A stretch of 64,000 nt of DNA from Fennellomyces sp. T-0311. Taxonomy: Eukaryota; Mucoromycota; Mucoromycetes; Mucorales; Lichtheimiaceae. Positions 48,427-60,441 of the stretch are shown piece by piece. A program made the position numbers and the translations under genes. Under the pieces are notes generated by a model. That model did no database searches. It saw only the letters and a list, made by a program, of their open reading frames with translations, and was not told the DNA's origin. The DNA lies in contig JALLLT010000015.1 of assembly GCA_025266875.1 (NCBI GenBank), positions 372,001 through 436,000 of the forward strand, given 5' to 3'. Position 1 is the first letter of the stretch, and each line of letters starts with the position of its first letter.

Positions 48427-49750
48427 ATGTCGTCTTTTGTGTCATCGATTCTTCATCACTCGGCGAACCGAATCGATGATATGCCATTTCTTGGATCACG
48501 TTCGAAACGACAGTCGCTGCCTACGGGAAGTAGCAGTGGGATGGCGTCGTACAGCCGCAACAGCGCCGAGTACCCTTCACCACCACCCTACGACATGATG
48601 CTTATGCAACAAAGCCCGGCTCCCTCACCGAGCACGTCGTGGACGTCGGATATGAATGCCTTGGCCGACAGGATCAAAGACGACCAGCACGTTGTTCAAC
48701 TGGATCGACGGAGTATTTCTCAGGGACTCAAGCTGGTCTCCATTGCCGCCGATGAGTATGACGGGGGTAACGAAGATGTGGCCCTTGATATTTACCTGAC
48801 AGGTCTCGACAAGATCCTTATGGCACTACCGAGTAACGTATTCTGTTGACGCTTGATGGTTTACGACACGCACGACTCATCCTCTTTCTTGAAAAAAAGA
48901 TAAAACGGATCCAAAGACTAAACTGGCTCTTCGCGAGAAACTGTTAAGGTATAAAAGGAGCCCCCCCCCCATACACAGCAAGAACAACCCCTTCTAAAAT
49001 CGCATTAACGTTTTGTTGACTCCCTATCAATCAGCGTGGAAGAACGAGTGGGGATCCTTAACCTTGCTAGTCAACAGAACCAAGACGATCCAATTCAAGC
49101 GAAAACGTCGCTGCAGTCATATATCTTTTCGCGCATCACGACAACCATTAGTACCATCAGCAATATTAGCAGTCATGCCGAGACACGGTATGAGCATGTT
49201 TATCAAGAGCAGCAAGACCTGCGACAACCAGGTGGGGGCGATCCACTGAACCGGTTCAAACGGTTTGGCCAGTTCATGGTGCAGATGGCTGTGACGTTTG
49301 CCATTCTCATCAAGCAATCACCATTGCCAGGTCCGGTTTCTCTTTATTGTTTTATCAAACGCTCTCGAGTTAATCAGTCGACCGATAGATATCTTTTGCT
49401 TCTTGTTTGGTTACTTTATCCAGTTTCTGATCTGGTTCGATAGCCAGTATCATGTGGTGGAGCGAGTGCAGGATTTCGGAGTCGAACTGCTCAAAATGTT
49501 ATTGCAGGCAGATGAAGAGTACCGGTTGCATGAACTGGTATCTGAAGCCGTCTACATGCTGATTGCAGCGGGTCTGAAAGCAGTTGTGGCGTTCAAGGAA
49601 GCCCCCGGGTACAAGGAACAGCAGCAACAGCCACGTCCTCCTCAACGCCGCCATTACAGCAACCGAACCTTCTCCTCGACTACTTCTCCTTCACCCGTTG
49701 TCAAAAATAATGCCAAAAGCCGAATTGCCTGGACCTGGTCGCCTTGGTAA
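48427..49750 (+). CDS. MIT-domain protein
   Basis: MIT domains are three-helix bundles that bind ESCRT-III tails or microtubule-linked partners. The first exon (48427 to about 48832) has a Ser/Pro-rich N-terminus and then QGLKLVSIAADEYDGGNEDVALDIYLTGLDKILMAL, the first two MIT helices. A tiny exon (KTDPKTKLALREKLL) supplies the third, and VEERVGILNLASQQNQ continues it. Further exons encode helical segments (IFSRITTTISTISNIS, LNRFKRFGQFMVQMAVTFAILIKQ) and the final exon to 49750 has RVQDFGVELLKMLLQADEEYRLHELV plus a Gln/Pro/Ser tail. The donor of the fourth intron is uncertain (GTTTCT was used to hold the frame). It is an endosomal or membrane-trafficking candidate; a specific orthologue was not recognised. 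The gene starts 260 bp after GCN1 on the same strand. Confidence 0.65.
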
Positions 49751-49861
49751 CATCTTTTGCCTTCCATTTCTTTACGTACAAACACACACACACACAAAAA
49801 AATATCATCCATCATGCAGCATAATAGTAATAATAAAAAAAGAATGGCTCTTTTATTATTA

Positions 49862-50781
49862 TTAAGATATCACGCCGTTTCTAATCATAATGTCGACCAG
49901 TTCCTGCAACGGCTGTATTTCCTTCTTATCCAGCAAGCTGAATTCTCGGGCGAACGATATGAAATGTGCAAACAGGGAGTTGAAGTGCGGCTCTTGGTTC
50001 AGTGACAGGATCTTATCGTAGTGGTTGTGGTAGATGTGGGCGAATAGTCGGAATAGTTGGCCAAAGATACGTTTGATGATGGTTGGAAACTCGCGAGGAA
50101 ATTCACGTCCTGATGAGATATTCGTTGTTATAATAACACATGAGCGCGCATTCATTGTCATGGTTACCTGCTCTGGTAGGGAATATGGATTCGTCGTTCA
50201 GCATATTTTGTATGCTGGTTGCCATGTAGTCAATGTACTGTGGGGCTGGCAGTTTGATTTTTTTGGATTGGGCATCGGACCATGTATACTCCACTCTTCA
50301 AAAATTAATGCCGTCCGTTTGAATTCAACGCACCCTCTGTTATGTATATATGTACGGCTTACCCTGGCCCGGCGGACATGCTTGCGCAGGTTTGTGATGA
50401 GCAGAAATCCGTAAGCGATCCGTAAAACAAGTTGATCAAGTTGAAGAATTCAAACGCTATATTGTTGCATGTCAAAACATCTACGTTCCCCTTTCTTTCG
50501 TTAAAAAAAAAAGTTTTACTTACTGTTGAATGCAAGCCATTCGTTCGGATCGACGTACTTTGGTAGCTCAATGATGGTTTTGAAATTGCCCTTGACGAGC
50601 ATGTGCGTCACGTACGGGTAGCATAGAAACAGTGGTTTGGACTGTAATGACGTTGTGGATGATGACGATTTCGTCTTGTTGGCTTGCTTGCGCTTTCCGC
50701 CGAGTCTGGGAGAGGGAGGAGATGAGCGAGGTTGTTTAATGGTTGTGGTAAATCGATTTACCCAAATGATAGGAAGCTCAT
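49862..50781 (-). CDS. MOB2: Mob2-type kinase co-activator
   Basis: Mob proteins bind and activate NDR/LATS kinases; Mob2 partners Cbk1/Orb6 in the fungal RAM network controlling polarity and septation. Exon 1 (50781-50762) encodes MSFLSFG, then 50705-50524 has LVKGNFKTIIELPKYVDPNEW, and 50456-50363 has EFFNLINLFYGSLTDFC with CASMSAGPG. Later exons give EYTWSDAQSKKIKLPAPQYIDY, DESIFPTRAG, FPREFPTIIKRIFGQLFRLFAHIYHNHYDKI split over the junction, and HFISFAREFSLLDKKEIQPL, ending at 49862. The choice of Mob2 over Mob1 rests on the LVKGxFKTI start, TWSDA, the LPAxQYID segment and the HFISFAREF block, all nearer yeast Mob2. The usual Mob1 zinc ligand pattern is partly kept (FC...C, HIYHNH). Confidence 0.88.
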
Positions 50782-50989
50782 TTATATATATGTATGGCCA
50801 CGTACAAGCACAACAACCACGACTACAGCGGTCTGGTGGAAAGTAAGAAAAGAGGACACTGCAAATAGAGTCGGCGGACTAAATAGATTTTTTATTTTTT
50901 TGGGAGCAGAAAGATTCACTCAACATGGCCAGCACGAGCAACGCCTTCGCTTATCCACACCACAATTCCAGTTCTAGACTGTTGAGCTG

Positions 50990-51893
50990 TTAGTCGGTTT
51001 CTTGCTGCAGGCGCACAAACAAGCCTACCTCGCGCTTCCAGAGCACTCCGCGGTACTGAAACGTCCAGAAACTCCAGTAGCAAATCAACATGAGACCGGC
51101 GAGCGAGCTGACCAGCAGCAATTTAAAGACGCTGTAGGGTTTGAGGAGATAATGCAGAGAGAAGCCGTCCATGCTGGCTAATGCGATGTAGACGAGGCCC
51201 CAGGCGCTGCCGGCGCCGAGCAACATCCAGATGCGATAGGTGATGATGTCGGCCCTGCGCGACTCGAGCTGGCTGACATACTCCCACTTCAAGATGCCCC
51301 AGGCGTGGCGACGTTCGAGCATCAGCAGCCAAAAGAAGGGCGTGGTGGGATCAACGGCGTTGAGTCGCTCGCTGAACACAAAGATGCCCAGGAGCCAGCC
51401 GGTCCAGTAGAGCGTGGTGCCGTAGACGATGCAGTAGCGTTCGAGACGGAGCCATTGGCGGGCGTGGGCGATGAGGTGAGTCAGATGGAAGAGGAGGTGG
51501 AAGGAGATAAAGACGGGCGGGAAGGTATGCTGGTTGTCAATGATGGATAGTAAGGCATGTACAGATAAGAGAATGATGCAGAAAGTCAATGCGTATGTGG
51601 CGGCGGTATATGAGATGCGACTATCCATCGTGGTCTGCGTTCAGTCTTCGCTGCCTATGCACCCGCTCACCCTACCCAACTTACATGGTATGTGTGCTTT
51701 GCAATAGAGTCGGCCGTTCATCGTCGTCGTCGTTGTCGCCGTCGTCTGGTGGCGGATCAGTGTCGACCGACGAGAATGACGGCTTCTGATCGGAGTGGTA
51801 ACCTTCGTCGGAAAACGTGGACAAAGCCGACGTTGAAATGGACGAGCGGATCGAGGAACTAAAAGACGACGGCCGTTCAGATTCTTCTGTCAT
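50990..51893 (-). CDS. Multi-span membrane protein, unknown function
   Basis: Exons 51893-51685 and 51620-50990 (64-bp intron) give 840 nt, an exact frame of 279 residues. The N-terminal 70 residues are Ser/Asp-rich (SSFSSSIRSSIST, DGDNDDDDERP), likely cytosolic and phosphorylatable. The rest has five to six hydrophobic spans, for example YALTFCIILLSVHALLSII, ISFHLLFHLTHLI, YWTGWLLGIFVF, FFWLLMLERRH, IWMLLGAGSAWGLVYIAL and LLLVSSLAGLMLICYWSFW. Several Trp, Arg and His residues border the membrane. No signature motif was recognised. The acceptor inside GATGGATAG was chosen because the nearer AG breaks the frame; the alternative start ATGGATAGTCGC would give a 212-residue protein without the acidic tail. 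Confidence 0.6.
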
Positions 51894-54012
51894 TCAATGG
51901 TGGCTGTATGTTGTTTGTTTTTTCAATGCATTCGAAGCAAAAAGTAAGAAGAAGAAAAAAAACGAAAAAAGTCAAGTCGGACCATCTAGTTTTTTGCTTC
52001 CAAGCACGTGAAAGAGCTATCTGGCTTTTCATAAATCCCCCAACATGCTAACACTCTTGCAACAAAAAAAAACGCGCGTGCGTGTTTACTTGCTCACCAT
52101 TCCCACACCCCCCTTTGCGTTACCTTGGTAGGGGACCGCCGTCGTGTTTCACCAACGTACCCCCATTCATCCTCGTCTCTCGTATGAAAATAATATCCGC
52201 TTGCATAAGCGAAACTCGACCTTTATTAAAGAAAACGGCAATTCGGGTGTGACAATGCGTTGTGTGCCCTGAACCGACCTTCCGCTTCCCTTTTTCATTT
52301 AACTTTTGCCATCGTTCGACACGACCATTCTTTGTCCTGTCTTCACGTGTTGATTACAATAGCTGCGCCACGCTTTTGCTTTTCACCACTGTCTTTTATG
52401 GAAGCACCCGCTTGGATATCCAATGAGTCATTCTCTGGTATGTCCTGATAAAGAAGGCATATCGCTGTGATGATCAATCGATATGTCAAATGCGTTGTGG
52501 CAATTCCTTTTACTGATGCATTTGACAGCTAGCATCTCAGCAGACGATGCTTAAACATCATAGTATTGAGATCACCTGATTGTCAATACCAAAGATGAGG
52601 GTGACACCTTGGATATATGCAGTTTGCATAATCTTCTTTCGATCTGAAAGCAAAAGCCACAGTCATTTCTTTGTAGTCAGTGGTCTCCTTGGCGATGCTA
52701 TGGTGACCGATAGTGATCTAAAAAGTGCCACGCTATTTGTCAAGGGGTTACCAGCGCTAATGGGGCTAACAATATTGCATATCCATTTATTGATGATGAC
52801 AACCCTAAAGGGTGGCTAGACCACAAAATATACGCATAGCAAGGCGAAAGGATCGGCGTGTATCATCTGCTCACTTTAATTGCACATCAGCACATTCGCT
52901 TTGAGCTTTAAAGAAACAATCACTGGAGATGATTAACCCGGTACCCAGATCTGTTCATGTTTTGAATGACATATGAACAGGAAATGGCAATTTATTATGT
53001 TTTTGTAAACACAGCTAGATGACGTCTTTGGCATTTAAGCTATGTTTTGTTTGTATATCTACAAAAGAAAGACGCCCTTATTAAATCACGAACACAGGTA
53101 TACGTATGCGTTTCAGAATTACAAAATATACTTTTTGATGCACCTTATATTACAAAACATACATGCATCGAACTCATATAACGTGGAAAACTTTAATTGT
53201 TTAATAAAGAGTTAATTGCAGCTCGCAGGGTTGATTCCAAATGATGTCAGAGGGTTCATTCTTTGGATATAACGCGGCCCGTGAAGGACGCGTTTGTTGT
53301 CAGGCTAGGCGATCCATCGTTTTTTGGATAGTCGAGTTTGGACTATCCTGCCCACCACAATTAGATATTCATATATGATGTAAACAATAAAATGAAACAA
53401 TGACTGTTCTCTCTGTTCCAGAGGCAGAATATTATGTCATGGCGACAATGAGCTGTCATCCTCACGAACGATTTCAATGAGCAATATATAGTAATTCCGC
53501 CCGTCCGGATTAAATTCCTCTCGAACTGTTCATGCCGGATCGAACGCCCGAAAAGTAGTTCTTTTTTGTGTACCACCATTCTATTCAGCTAAGCCCGCTA
53601 ACGGAAGGTGCTAGTAATCAATGACGGAAAAACCTAGACCATGACAACAGCGAAAAAAATGTTCTAGTTCAACTAATTATGCCAAAAAGATCTACAGTTA
53701 ATGTTGGGTGTATTTCCCACAGCCAACATGGTGTGTACGTAACCATGTCTCTCATGATGAGGTTTGAGGGAGGCACCAGGACTGAGATCGAGAATCACTT
53801 GCTAATTATTGACTAGCTTCGAAATCCAAGGGGAAGTGCACAGGTCGCTTTATTGTAGAACCGGCCTGTGCCCTGTTACGCCGACAAACCCGATCCATCC
53901 GACCAGAACAAAGCATATATATTTGCATGTCGGATAATCCATCCAACTCTCTTTCTCTCTCTCACACACACACACACATCTACATCTCTCTACTCTTTCT
54001 CTGTACATAATA
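51894..54012. other. Intergenic region
   Basis: About 2.1 kb without a supported gene. The last 100 bp before the next gene are a CT/CA-rich leader. Confidence 0.45.
53943..53978. repeat. CT/CA microsatellite in the 5' leader of the DPBB gene
   Basis: A run of TCTCTCTCT followed by about seven CA units, directly upstream of the start codon at 54013. Confidence 0.85.
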
Positions 54013-54375
54013 ATGCACTCCAAGCTGGTCCTTTTCCTCGTGTATATCCTGGCTATTGCTGGTACCATGGCACTTCCTTTACAACGTCGCGAATATACCG
54101 GCGAAGGCACTTTCTATACTGTGGGTCTCGGTTCTTGTGGCCAAACCAATTCTGATAGTGAAAATGTCGCGGCCCTAAGCTCAAGTCTCATGTCCGATGG
54201 CAAAAATTGCGGCCGATCGCTCACTGTGACAAGTGGCTCAAAGTCTGTCACCGTAAAAGCCGTTGATACTTGTCCGTCATGTCCCGAAGGAAACGTGGAT
54301 TTAAGCCCTTCCGCATTCAAAAAACTCGCAGATCTCGACGAAGGTCGAATCAGCATCACTTGGGATTGGAATTAA
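54013..54375 (+). CDS. Secreted RlpA-like double-psi beta-barrel protein
   Basis: Single exon, 120 residues. Residues 1-20 are a clear signal peptide (MHSKLVLFLVYILAIAGTMA). The mature part is almost only one double-psi beta-barrel domain, with GEGTFYTVGLGSCGQTN, the NVAALSSSLM segment, NCGRSLTVTSGSKSVTVKAV, DTCPSCPEGNVDLSPSAF and a closing GRISITWDW. These are family marks of the RlpA/expansin-like/barwin-like fold common in fungal secreted proteins. Four Cys could form two disulfides. The Asp of VDTCP-C is kept, as in cerato-platanin-like and expansin-like relatives, but there is no carbohydrate-binding domain. Likely outside the cell or in the wall, acting on or binding polysaccharide; no enzyme activity can be claimed. 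Confidence 0.85.
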   Translation: MHSKLVLFLVYILAIAGTMALPLQRREYTGEGTFYTVGLGSCGQTNSDSENVAALSSSLMSDGKNCGRSLTVTSGSKSVTVKAVDTCPSCPEGNVDLSPSAFKKLADLDEGRISITWDWN

Positions 54376-55930
54376 AAGCGCTGGTTTTCGCTTTTTTCAC
54401 CTTTCTCTAATAGATATATAATTGTATTATATATATTCCTTTTCTTCTGATTGAACATTTACAAACATGCCCCTGACATCTCTCTGCTGTTGATCTCTCT
54501 CTTTTTTTGACTTGATGCAGGAGTGTCATCACATATATAAATAAATGGCAGCGCCACATGAACGTATATTTGTTTTTTTTTTCATGACGACAACCGAATG
54601 TATACTCCTAAAAGTGTTCAGTTTTGGATATACTAGATCGGTTCGGAGCCATAACGACTGAGATAATTAAAGCCACATGTTTTTTCTTTCTTACAGCATT
54701 GATCATGTGGCATGACGATCGGGCCCGCCGGATTTGCCTTTAAAAGATTATTTTTGGGGGTCCACGTTTTTTTTTTCACTCTCCATCACCATGAAAGTTA
54801 TCTCAAATAGCATCCTTCCAGAAATGGAAAAAACAATGACATTCAAAGTATTCCTTCCTGAGCACTCGTTTTTCCTCGAATTGTGAAAAGTTTGAATTGA
54901 GCTCTGTGCATGTATTATTTGACAATTTTACTTTATTTCATTATATGTATTAAACATGCACATGTAAAAAAAAACGTGGATATACGAAAAATCTGGTCCA
55001 GCCATGCTGTGTTACAATGGAGCTTTCTTTTCTCCGTGGCGGCGGCAAGTAGATTAAGTTTTTTGTGTCACTTCCTCATGCCTTTCACTGCATGGCATCA
55101 GGTAACCACTGTTCTAGATCCATACTCGGCGGATCTTTGCATGAAAAAAGTCAGGTTAAAGAACTGTCATTGTTGGCGTTTGGAAACGTAAACACAAGAC
55201 TAATTCTACTCAAGCAACCTCCGTCTTAAACTGTCGTCGACGCTAACTATTTCCTTGAGTACGAAACCCGAGAAACCAAACTCACAACATATTTGTATGA
55301 GTGAGCTATATCCAGCTGAGGCCCGACCTGTTAAACCGATTACATTTTTGGAAAGTGAACAGGGAACTTGCGTGTCTCTTTTTTCCACAAAGCCGAAAAA
55401 TGATTTTTTTTGTCCAGGTGTTCGGTTTAAACAATGAAGCTAATAAACTTTCATTTGTAATTGACGAAGCAAACTTGCCATAAAGTTACCTCAACAGTTA
55501 TAGATTGAAATATAACCATATAGCGAAGACAACGAGCAATCATAAAGTTTACTTTCTGGGAAGAGATGAACTGTTTTGATTGCTTCGACGTTGCACTGCA
55601 GCAGTCCACTTACATATTTGACAGCAACAAACACCATGATATCAGAACAATTGCCATTTTTTGCTTAACAAGATCTCTTTTTCTTTTTCTTACTGCGCCA
55701 TTTTGCTTATCTTTTTGCCATCGTCCAATTAGCCTTAACGCATTAAAGAAGGTGCAACAAAAAAGTATTAGCGTGAAAACCATAAATTCCCTTTCGTCCA
55801 CTGGTATCCGCACCTTCTTGGCATAAGTGTACTTGCCAATGGTTCGTAGTCAAGTTTAATGATATATTATTATAGTTGAGATTATCTTCTGAGGGATAGG
55901 TCTTTACACAATCCTAGAGCAAGGTATTTT
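54376..55930. other. Intergenic region
   Basis: AT-rich, with only short frames on both strands and no recognised element. Confidence 0.4.
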
Positions 55931-57364
55931 TTAGGACAGGAGTATACTGCAGTATTGAGCATCTGATTCTTGTGCGTCCCAGAAGTCTCGGCCTTGGAGT
56001 ATTGCGGAGTAGTAGCTTGTCAGACCAAAGAGCAGTATTATATGGAAAATAGAATGTGATTGGAACTACATCGGTCATGATCAATCTATCTATGAATAGC
56101 TATGGCTATAAAAGAGAAACTTACCCAGATATCAAAAGATCCGGGACTAAGTCGCTCCGGTATTCTATTTAAGTAGAAAAAAAGAACTTAAGATTGTGAA
56201 TAAAACAGGAACAAAGGACACATACCTTCCTGCATAAGTCAGAGCAGCCAATGTGTAAAAAATACACATGGCAATGAACCAGTTTAATCCGGTGTCAAAC
56301 AAATAAGAAACCTAATTACGAATATTAAGTATTATCGGTGGTGCGGAAAGAGTAATCAACTTACTCCGTGAAGTATGGCCGAGTGGAGGACAGGAAGAAG
56401 TCCGAGGAGCCCTAAAAAGAAAAAAAGACCGGTACGGAACCATACATACTTTTCCTGTTGGAACCGTGGAAAGGCGACGGTGGTTGCCTAAATGATATGA
56501 ACGTAAATAAGGGTTGAATATGTCAATGAAAGGAACATGTATTTACCGTGATAGTGCCACATACAATGATAGCCGTGGAGTACAGAACTGTTATCCATTT
56601 ATAACAATGAATCTCAGTTTAACATTTCATCGATAAGCTCTGTCATGCGTGCTACTATTGTATTACCTTGATACCCCGGCTCACAGTAGAAGAAGTAGTG
56701 TAAGATTAGGCACCAACTTCCTCTGCATACTTGTCAGTCTTTGATCATGTCAGTGACATTTACAAACGCCTTACGTTATTAAGAATGCGATGCCAACGTA
56801 GTCAACACAATTGCATGCAACGGACGTCTTCTCGGAATGACAAGCAAAGATATGATATGTGCAACTGCATGACATACAAACCATGCAGCAGATGAAGAAA
56901 ATGGATACGAACATATCAGCCGTTCCAGAGATACTACTCCATTTGTCTTGCCAAAAGAGAAAGTGGATGAAGCAAAATAGCGTAGCAATTAAACCAAACA
57001 TGTGGCTCCATATATTCACTACATAATTGACAAGCGGTTAGGACAGGGGATAATAGACGAACAGTAAACGATCATTACTTGTTTCATTATGGATTGAAAA
57101 AATACTTTTCACGCAAGAAAAGTAGTTGCCACTCGGCGGTCTGTATCCAGACAAGATATATGGATTGAACCGCATCCATCCTGGAATCTCGGACCAAGTT
57201 AGCAGGATCTTTTTTGTTCCTACGAGCCTTGTTTGCGGAGTACGCGGACCTTTTATCAAGGTGGCGTTGTCCAAAACTGGCTGATCGTCGACCTTTTTGC
57301 TGCCCAATGATCGGTATATGGTAGTGCCCACCGCAGTTGAAGTATTGGTTTGAAGCAAAGCCAT
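55931..57364 (-). CDS. PAQR/Izh-family seven-span receptor-like protein, copy 1
   Basis: The family includes adiponectin receptors and yeast Izh proteins, integral membrane hydrolase/receptor-like proteins linked to sphingolipid and zinc homeostasis. The start at 57364 precedes a polar N-terminus, then the family entry LLTWSEIPGWMRFNPYILSGY and IFSIHNET. The next exon has NIWSHMFGLIATL and SCSCTYHIFACHS with DYVGIAFLI. Further exons run to the last one, FQSHSIFHIILLFG, which carries the conserved metal-site histidines, followed by a short tail ending at TAA 55931-55933. About seven introns are needed; the middle exon joins were not all checked. The closely related gene at 61506-62943 has the same structure and orientation. 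Confidence 0.78.
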
Positions 57365-58721
57365 AATGTACGTATAAAAAAAGTGAATCGAGTGCAAGCC
57401 GTATATTCTTTGGGCTGACGACCTTTTATATTTGATTCCCCTGTGCAAGGAGAAGACTGCTTATTGTATAAAGTAATTCGCAAATGCAAGGTGTATAAAG
57501 TCAGGCCCAATAAGATGGCAGGTACGTTTTTTCAACAGGGTAATTCATACAGGAAAGCATATTAAAAAGTAAAATCTAAAAAGCTTACGCATATTATTAA
57601 TAAAACTTAAGGGACCAAGTTTTTTGTCTAACTATACATCATAGAATTATCATATGATCCCATCTTTTGCTGAATGACAAACCTGCATGTAAATTCTTTT
57701 TGCTGAGTGCATCTTGCTATGGCGTCCATGTTGCTTACCGATGCTGGACACATATGTATATGCATCTAATTTTTATCATTTCTAAGACTATCACCTAATT
57801 CACGTCTTCTTTACAATTCAGTACGTTATGCAAACTGCACGAATGATCGCATCTCATCAGGTTGTTCAATGAAAAAAGACCCATGTGATCCCACGTTTTG
57901 GTGCATACGAACAATACGTTATGTTTACCGAGAAGCACAATATTTGGCGAGTACACCGAACCTTGAGTTCTCGCTGTTGGCTTTGGCGAGGGTTGTCAGG
58001 AGTACATGCCATTGGCAAGAGTAAAAAATAAATGCACCCTTTATTCCAGGAGGAATACTAGGAGAGTAGCACGTCACAGCAGCATGTTGACAGATCGGAA
58101 TTTTTTTGATAATGTACGATCATTCATGTGATACGCAAGCACAGTATACCAGTTAAAATCATTATTGGCATTGTAACATTTGTTGTCACGGAACGCACCA
58201 TACCGTGCGCCATCTTGATTTGATGCGCATGTCATTTTTTCGCAGCGAAAAGGTTCCTTGTTGATCTATTAAAGTAGATACAATTACCTCATACCTTCTT
58301 ATTTTTATCTCACTCGACTATCCAGGTATCTTGACTATACTGGCTATGGTTAAAAAGAATGGGACCTGTGTCATGTCACGATCATGGGTATGATTTCTAT
58401 CAGAAAACAGTAATTGCTGATCGTCGAATATGGAAACGAGCCCTGATCGTACTATCGGGACTGAGCATCCGGTAGCCCAAGCCCATGGTCTCGTGCAAAG
58501 CAATGATCTTGAGCAGAAACATTTTTTTTAAGAAAAAATAGAAACTGATTACCTTTCTTTGCTAAATCAACCTTATCAATGGGTCCAACCGCAGCAGTTG
58601 AAAACAACTATCAAATGACTTTTTCTCATCAAAAGGTATAAAAGCTCTCTTTTTTCTTTACTGTACTTGTCGACTGCCAGTCCACCTCAAAATAACCTCA
58701 CTTGGTGCAAGCAAGTACAAA
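57365..58721. other. Intergenic region
   Basis: No gene supported. TATAAAAG at 58637-58644 lies 78 bp upstream of the small ORF at 58722. Confidence 0.45.
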
Positions 58722-58892
58722 ATGTTCTACTCTTTTGCGTACAACGAAGTATTCTTTATGCATCCTTGCCCCGAATGTATGGAATGGACAGCCGCAGAAT
58801 GGCATTGGGAATGTTGGTACGAAGCTTTTGAAGACGATTATTTTCTATATCCGTACCCTCCACCACCGCCCAATTTCATCTTCCCTGACTAA
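58722..58892 (+). CDS. Very small aromatic-rich protein
   Basis: A 56-residue open frame from ATG 58722 to TAA 58890-58892, too short for most gene finders. The content is unusual: four Trp, many Phe and Tyr, and a proline run at the end (YPYPPPPPNF). HPCPECMEW suggests a possible metal-binding C-x2-C pair, and EWHWECWYEAFEDDYF is strongly acidic and aromatic. There is no signal peptide or membrane helix. A canonical TATA box (TATAAAAG) 78 bp upstream and a purine-rich AAAATG start context argue for expression, but there is no homology evidence. It may be a chance frame. Confidence 0.4.
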   Translation: MFYSFAYNEVFFMHPCPECMEWTAAEWHWECWYEAFEDDYFLYPYPPPPPNFIFPD

Positions 58893-60106
58893 TTGTACAT
58901 AACTTTTTTAATGTAAATGCTAAATCTTGCATGAGTCGAAAATACAAAAGTAGCTTTATAAGCTCAAATATGTTAAAAATTGAATGCGTAGTACCTCATT
59001 TTCGACATACAGAAAAGGTGTTCTAGGCCATGAATAACGGCTGTCACCCGCAGCAAACTTATTCAAGCGTGACATGTGCACAGAAAAAAAATTTACGGCC
59101 ATGGGTAGGTTATGAAAATGGAAATACCGATAACCACTTGGCAGCCGTGACCAAGTATCAGTCTCTTGACAAGAACTTATTGCATGTGCATATCATGCTC
59201 CTACTTCAATTTCATAAGGAAAAAGTATCAGTCATTACGGAGGAATGTACCGAATGTAGCTTCTAAGTGATCAGGTCAGTTTCACGAGTTTAAAAAAATG
59301 ACTTGAGCAATCGGTCCAAGGAAAGCGTCAGTTGTGATTTTCTCGAATGTGATTGACGTAGAGATAGACATATGATACATCACGGGTAGTGATAAAATAA
59401 GAAAGAAAGAAACAATATTAAAGCAAAGCTGTGATCAGTCCCTAACTTGGGATTGTGCGACCAGGAATTCGGATTTTCACAGCCACCCGCGGCGGCCATC
59501 GGAACCTTTGCCGATGGATGGCGCGCTTTCGTTAGGGGGTTTAAAGGGTCTATTTTCAAGGAGTAGTCTAAAAGTCACAACGGATACCCTCATATATAAC
59601 TACAGTAATGTTAAGTGTGACAAACGAGGTACCTGAACACTGCTATTACTCATCCATATACAAAACCGAAAGGTAAGGTCTTGCCTTCTGGATCACTTTT
59701 TATTGTACTTTTTTGCCATGAGACCGTTTTCAGGCAAATAGCACAAGCACAGAGTCGGTTCCAGGGCGTGGGAGATTAAAAAAGCATCATTGGGTCGATA
59801 TTTCAGGCGCTATAGATGTACAGAGTTCTACGCTCAGAGTTACAAGTGTTAATAAGCTTCAACTTTACTTGTGGTTCCATACATATGAAATACATGAGTC
59901 CAATTTTATAACCGTTAGTTATAAATTTGACGCTTCAATCAGGTACATTTATGATGTAGATATTTTACGTAAGGCTTACGCGTGCATACGTGTGTATCTA
60001 TGCGATGTAAATAAAAGGTATCCTTACTTTTTATTATATCAAGTAGTACTTGCACTATACGTATCAAGCAAGAAAAGCATATTTCTGCACGCGCCAAACG
60101 ACAGAC
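58893..60106. other. Intergenic region
   Basis: Short frames only, including one of 78 codons at 59030 with no recognisable features. Confidence 0.4.
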
Positions 60107-60441
60107 TTACTCTGGGTATGTACTGTGCGAGGTAGTATTGTCGACAGATGAATAAGCATTGTCACAACTATCGGAATCGGCGGACGGGTCATGCAAAATT
60201 GGAGAAGGATCTAAGAGCACAGGCAGCTGCGGTTTGTTTGCATTCTGAGCTGTTGTCCGCAGCGCTGTATCGAGACGCCATACCACTGTTTGTGGAAGAA
60301 ACTTCATAAACGAGACAAAAGAGTCCATAATCATATGATTGCAGGTGCCACTTTTTCTGCGAAAGCAATAGCGCTTATGCGTCGGATACATATGAAAGTG
60401 AGTGTCATCATAGTTATAGAGTAAGACCCTTTTGAAAGGTT
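60107..60441 (-). pseudogene. Possible diverged, truncated copy of the small membrane protein family
   Basis: After an acceptor-like CTCTAAG the minus strand reads FKRVLLYNYDDTHFHMYPTHKRY, then CNHMIMDSFVSFMKFLPQ and a Ser/Pro/Asp-rich tail of about 40 residues. FHMYPTHKRY lines up with FHFTPQEFRY of member B, and MDSFVSFMKF with WDPFVLLFQL. The order, spacing and polar tail match exon 2 of the family. No transmembrane first exon is visible upstream on this strand, so it is probably a 5'-truncated relic. The similarity is weak enough to be coincidence. Confidence 0.3.
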
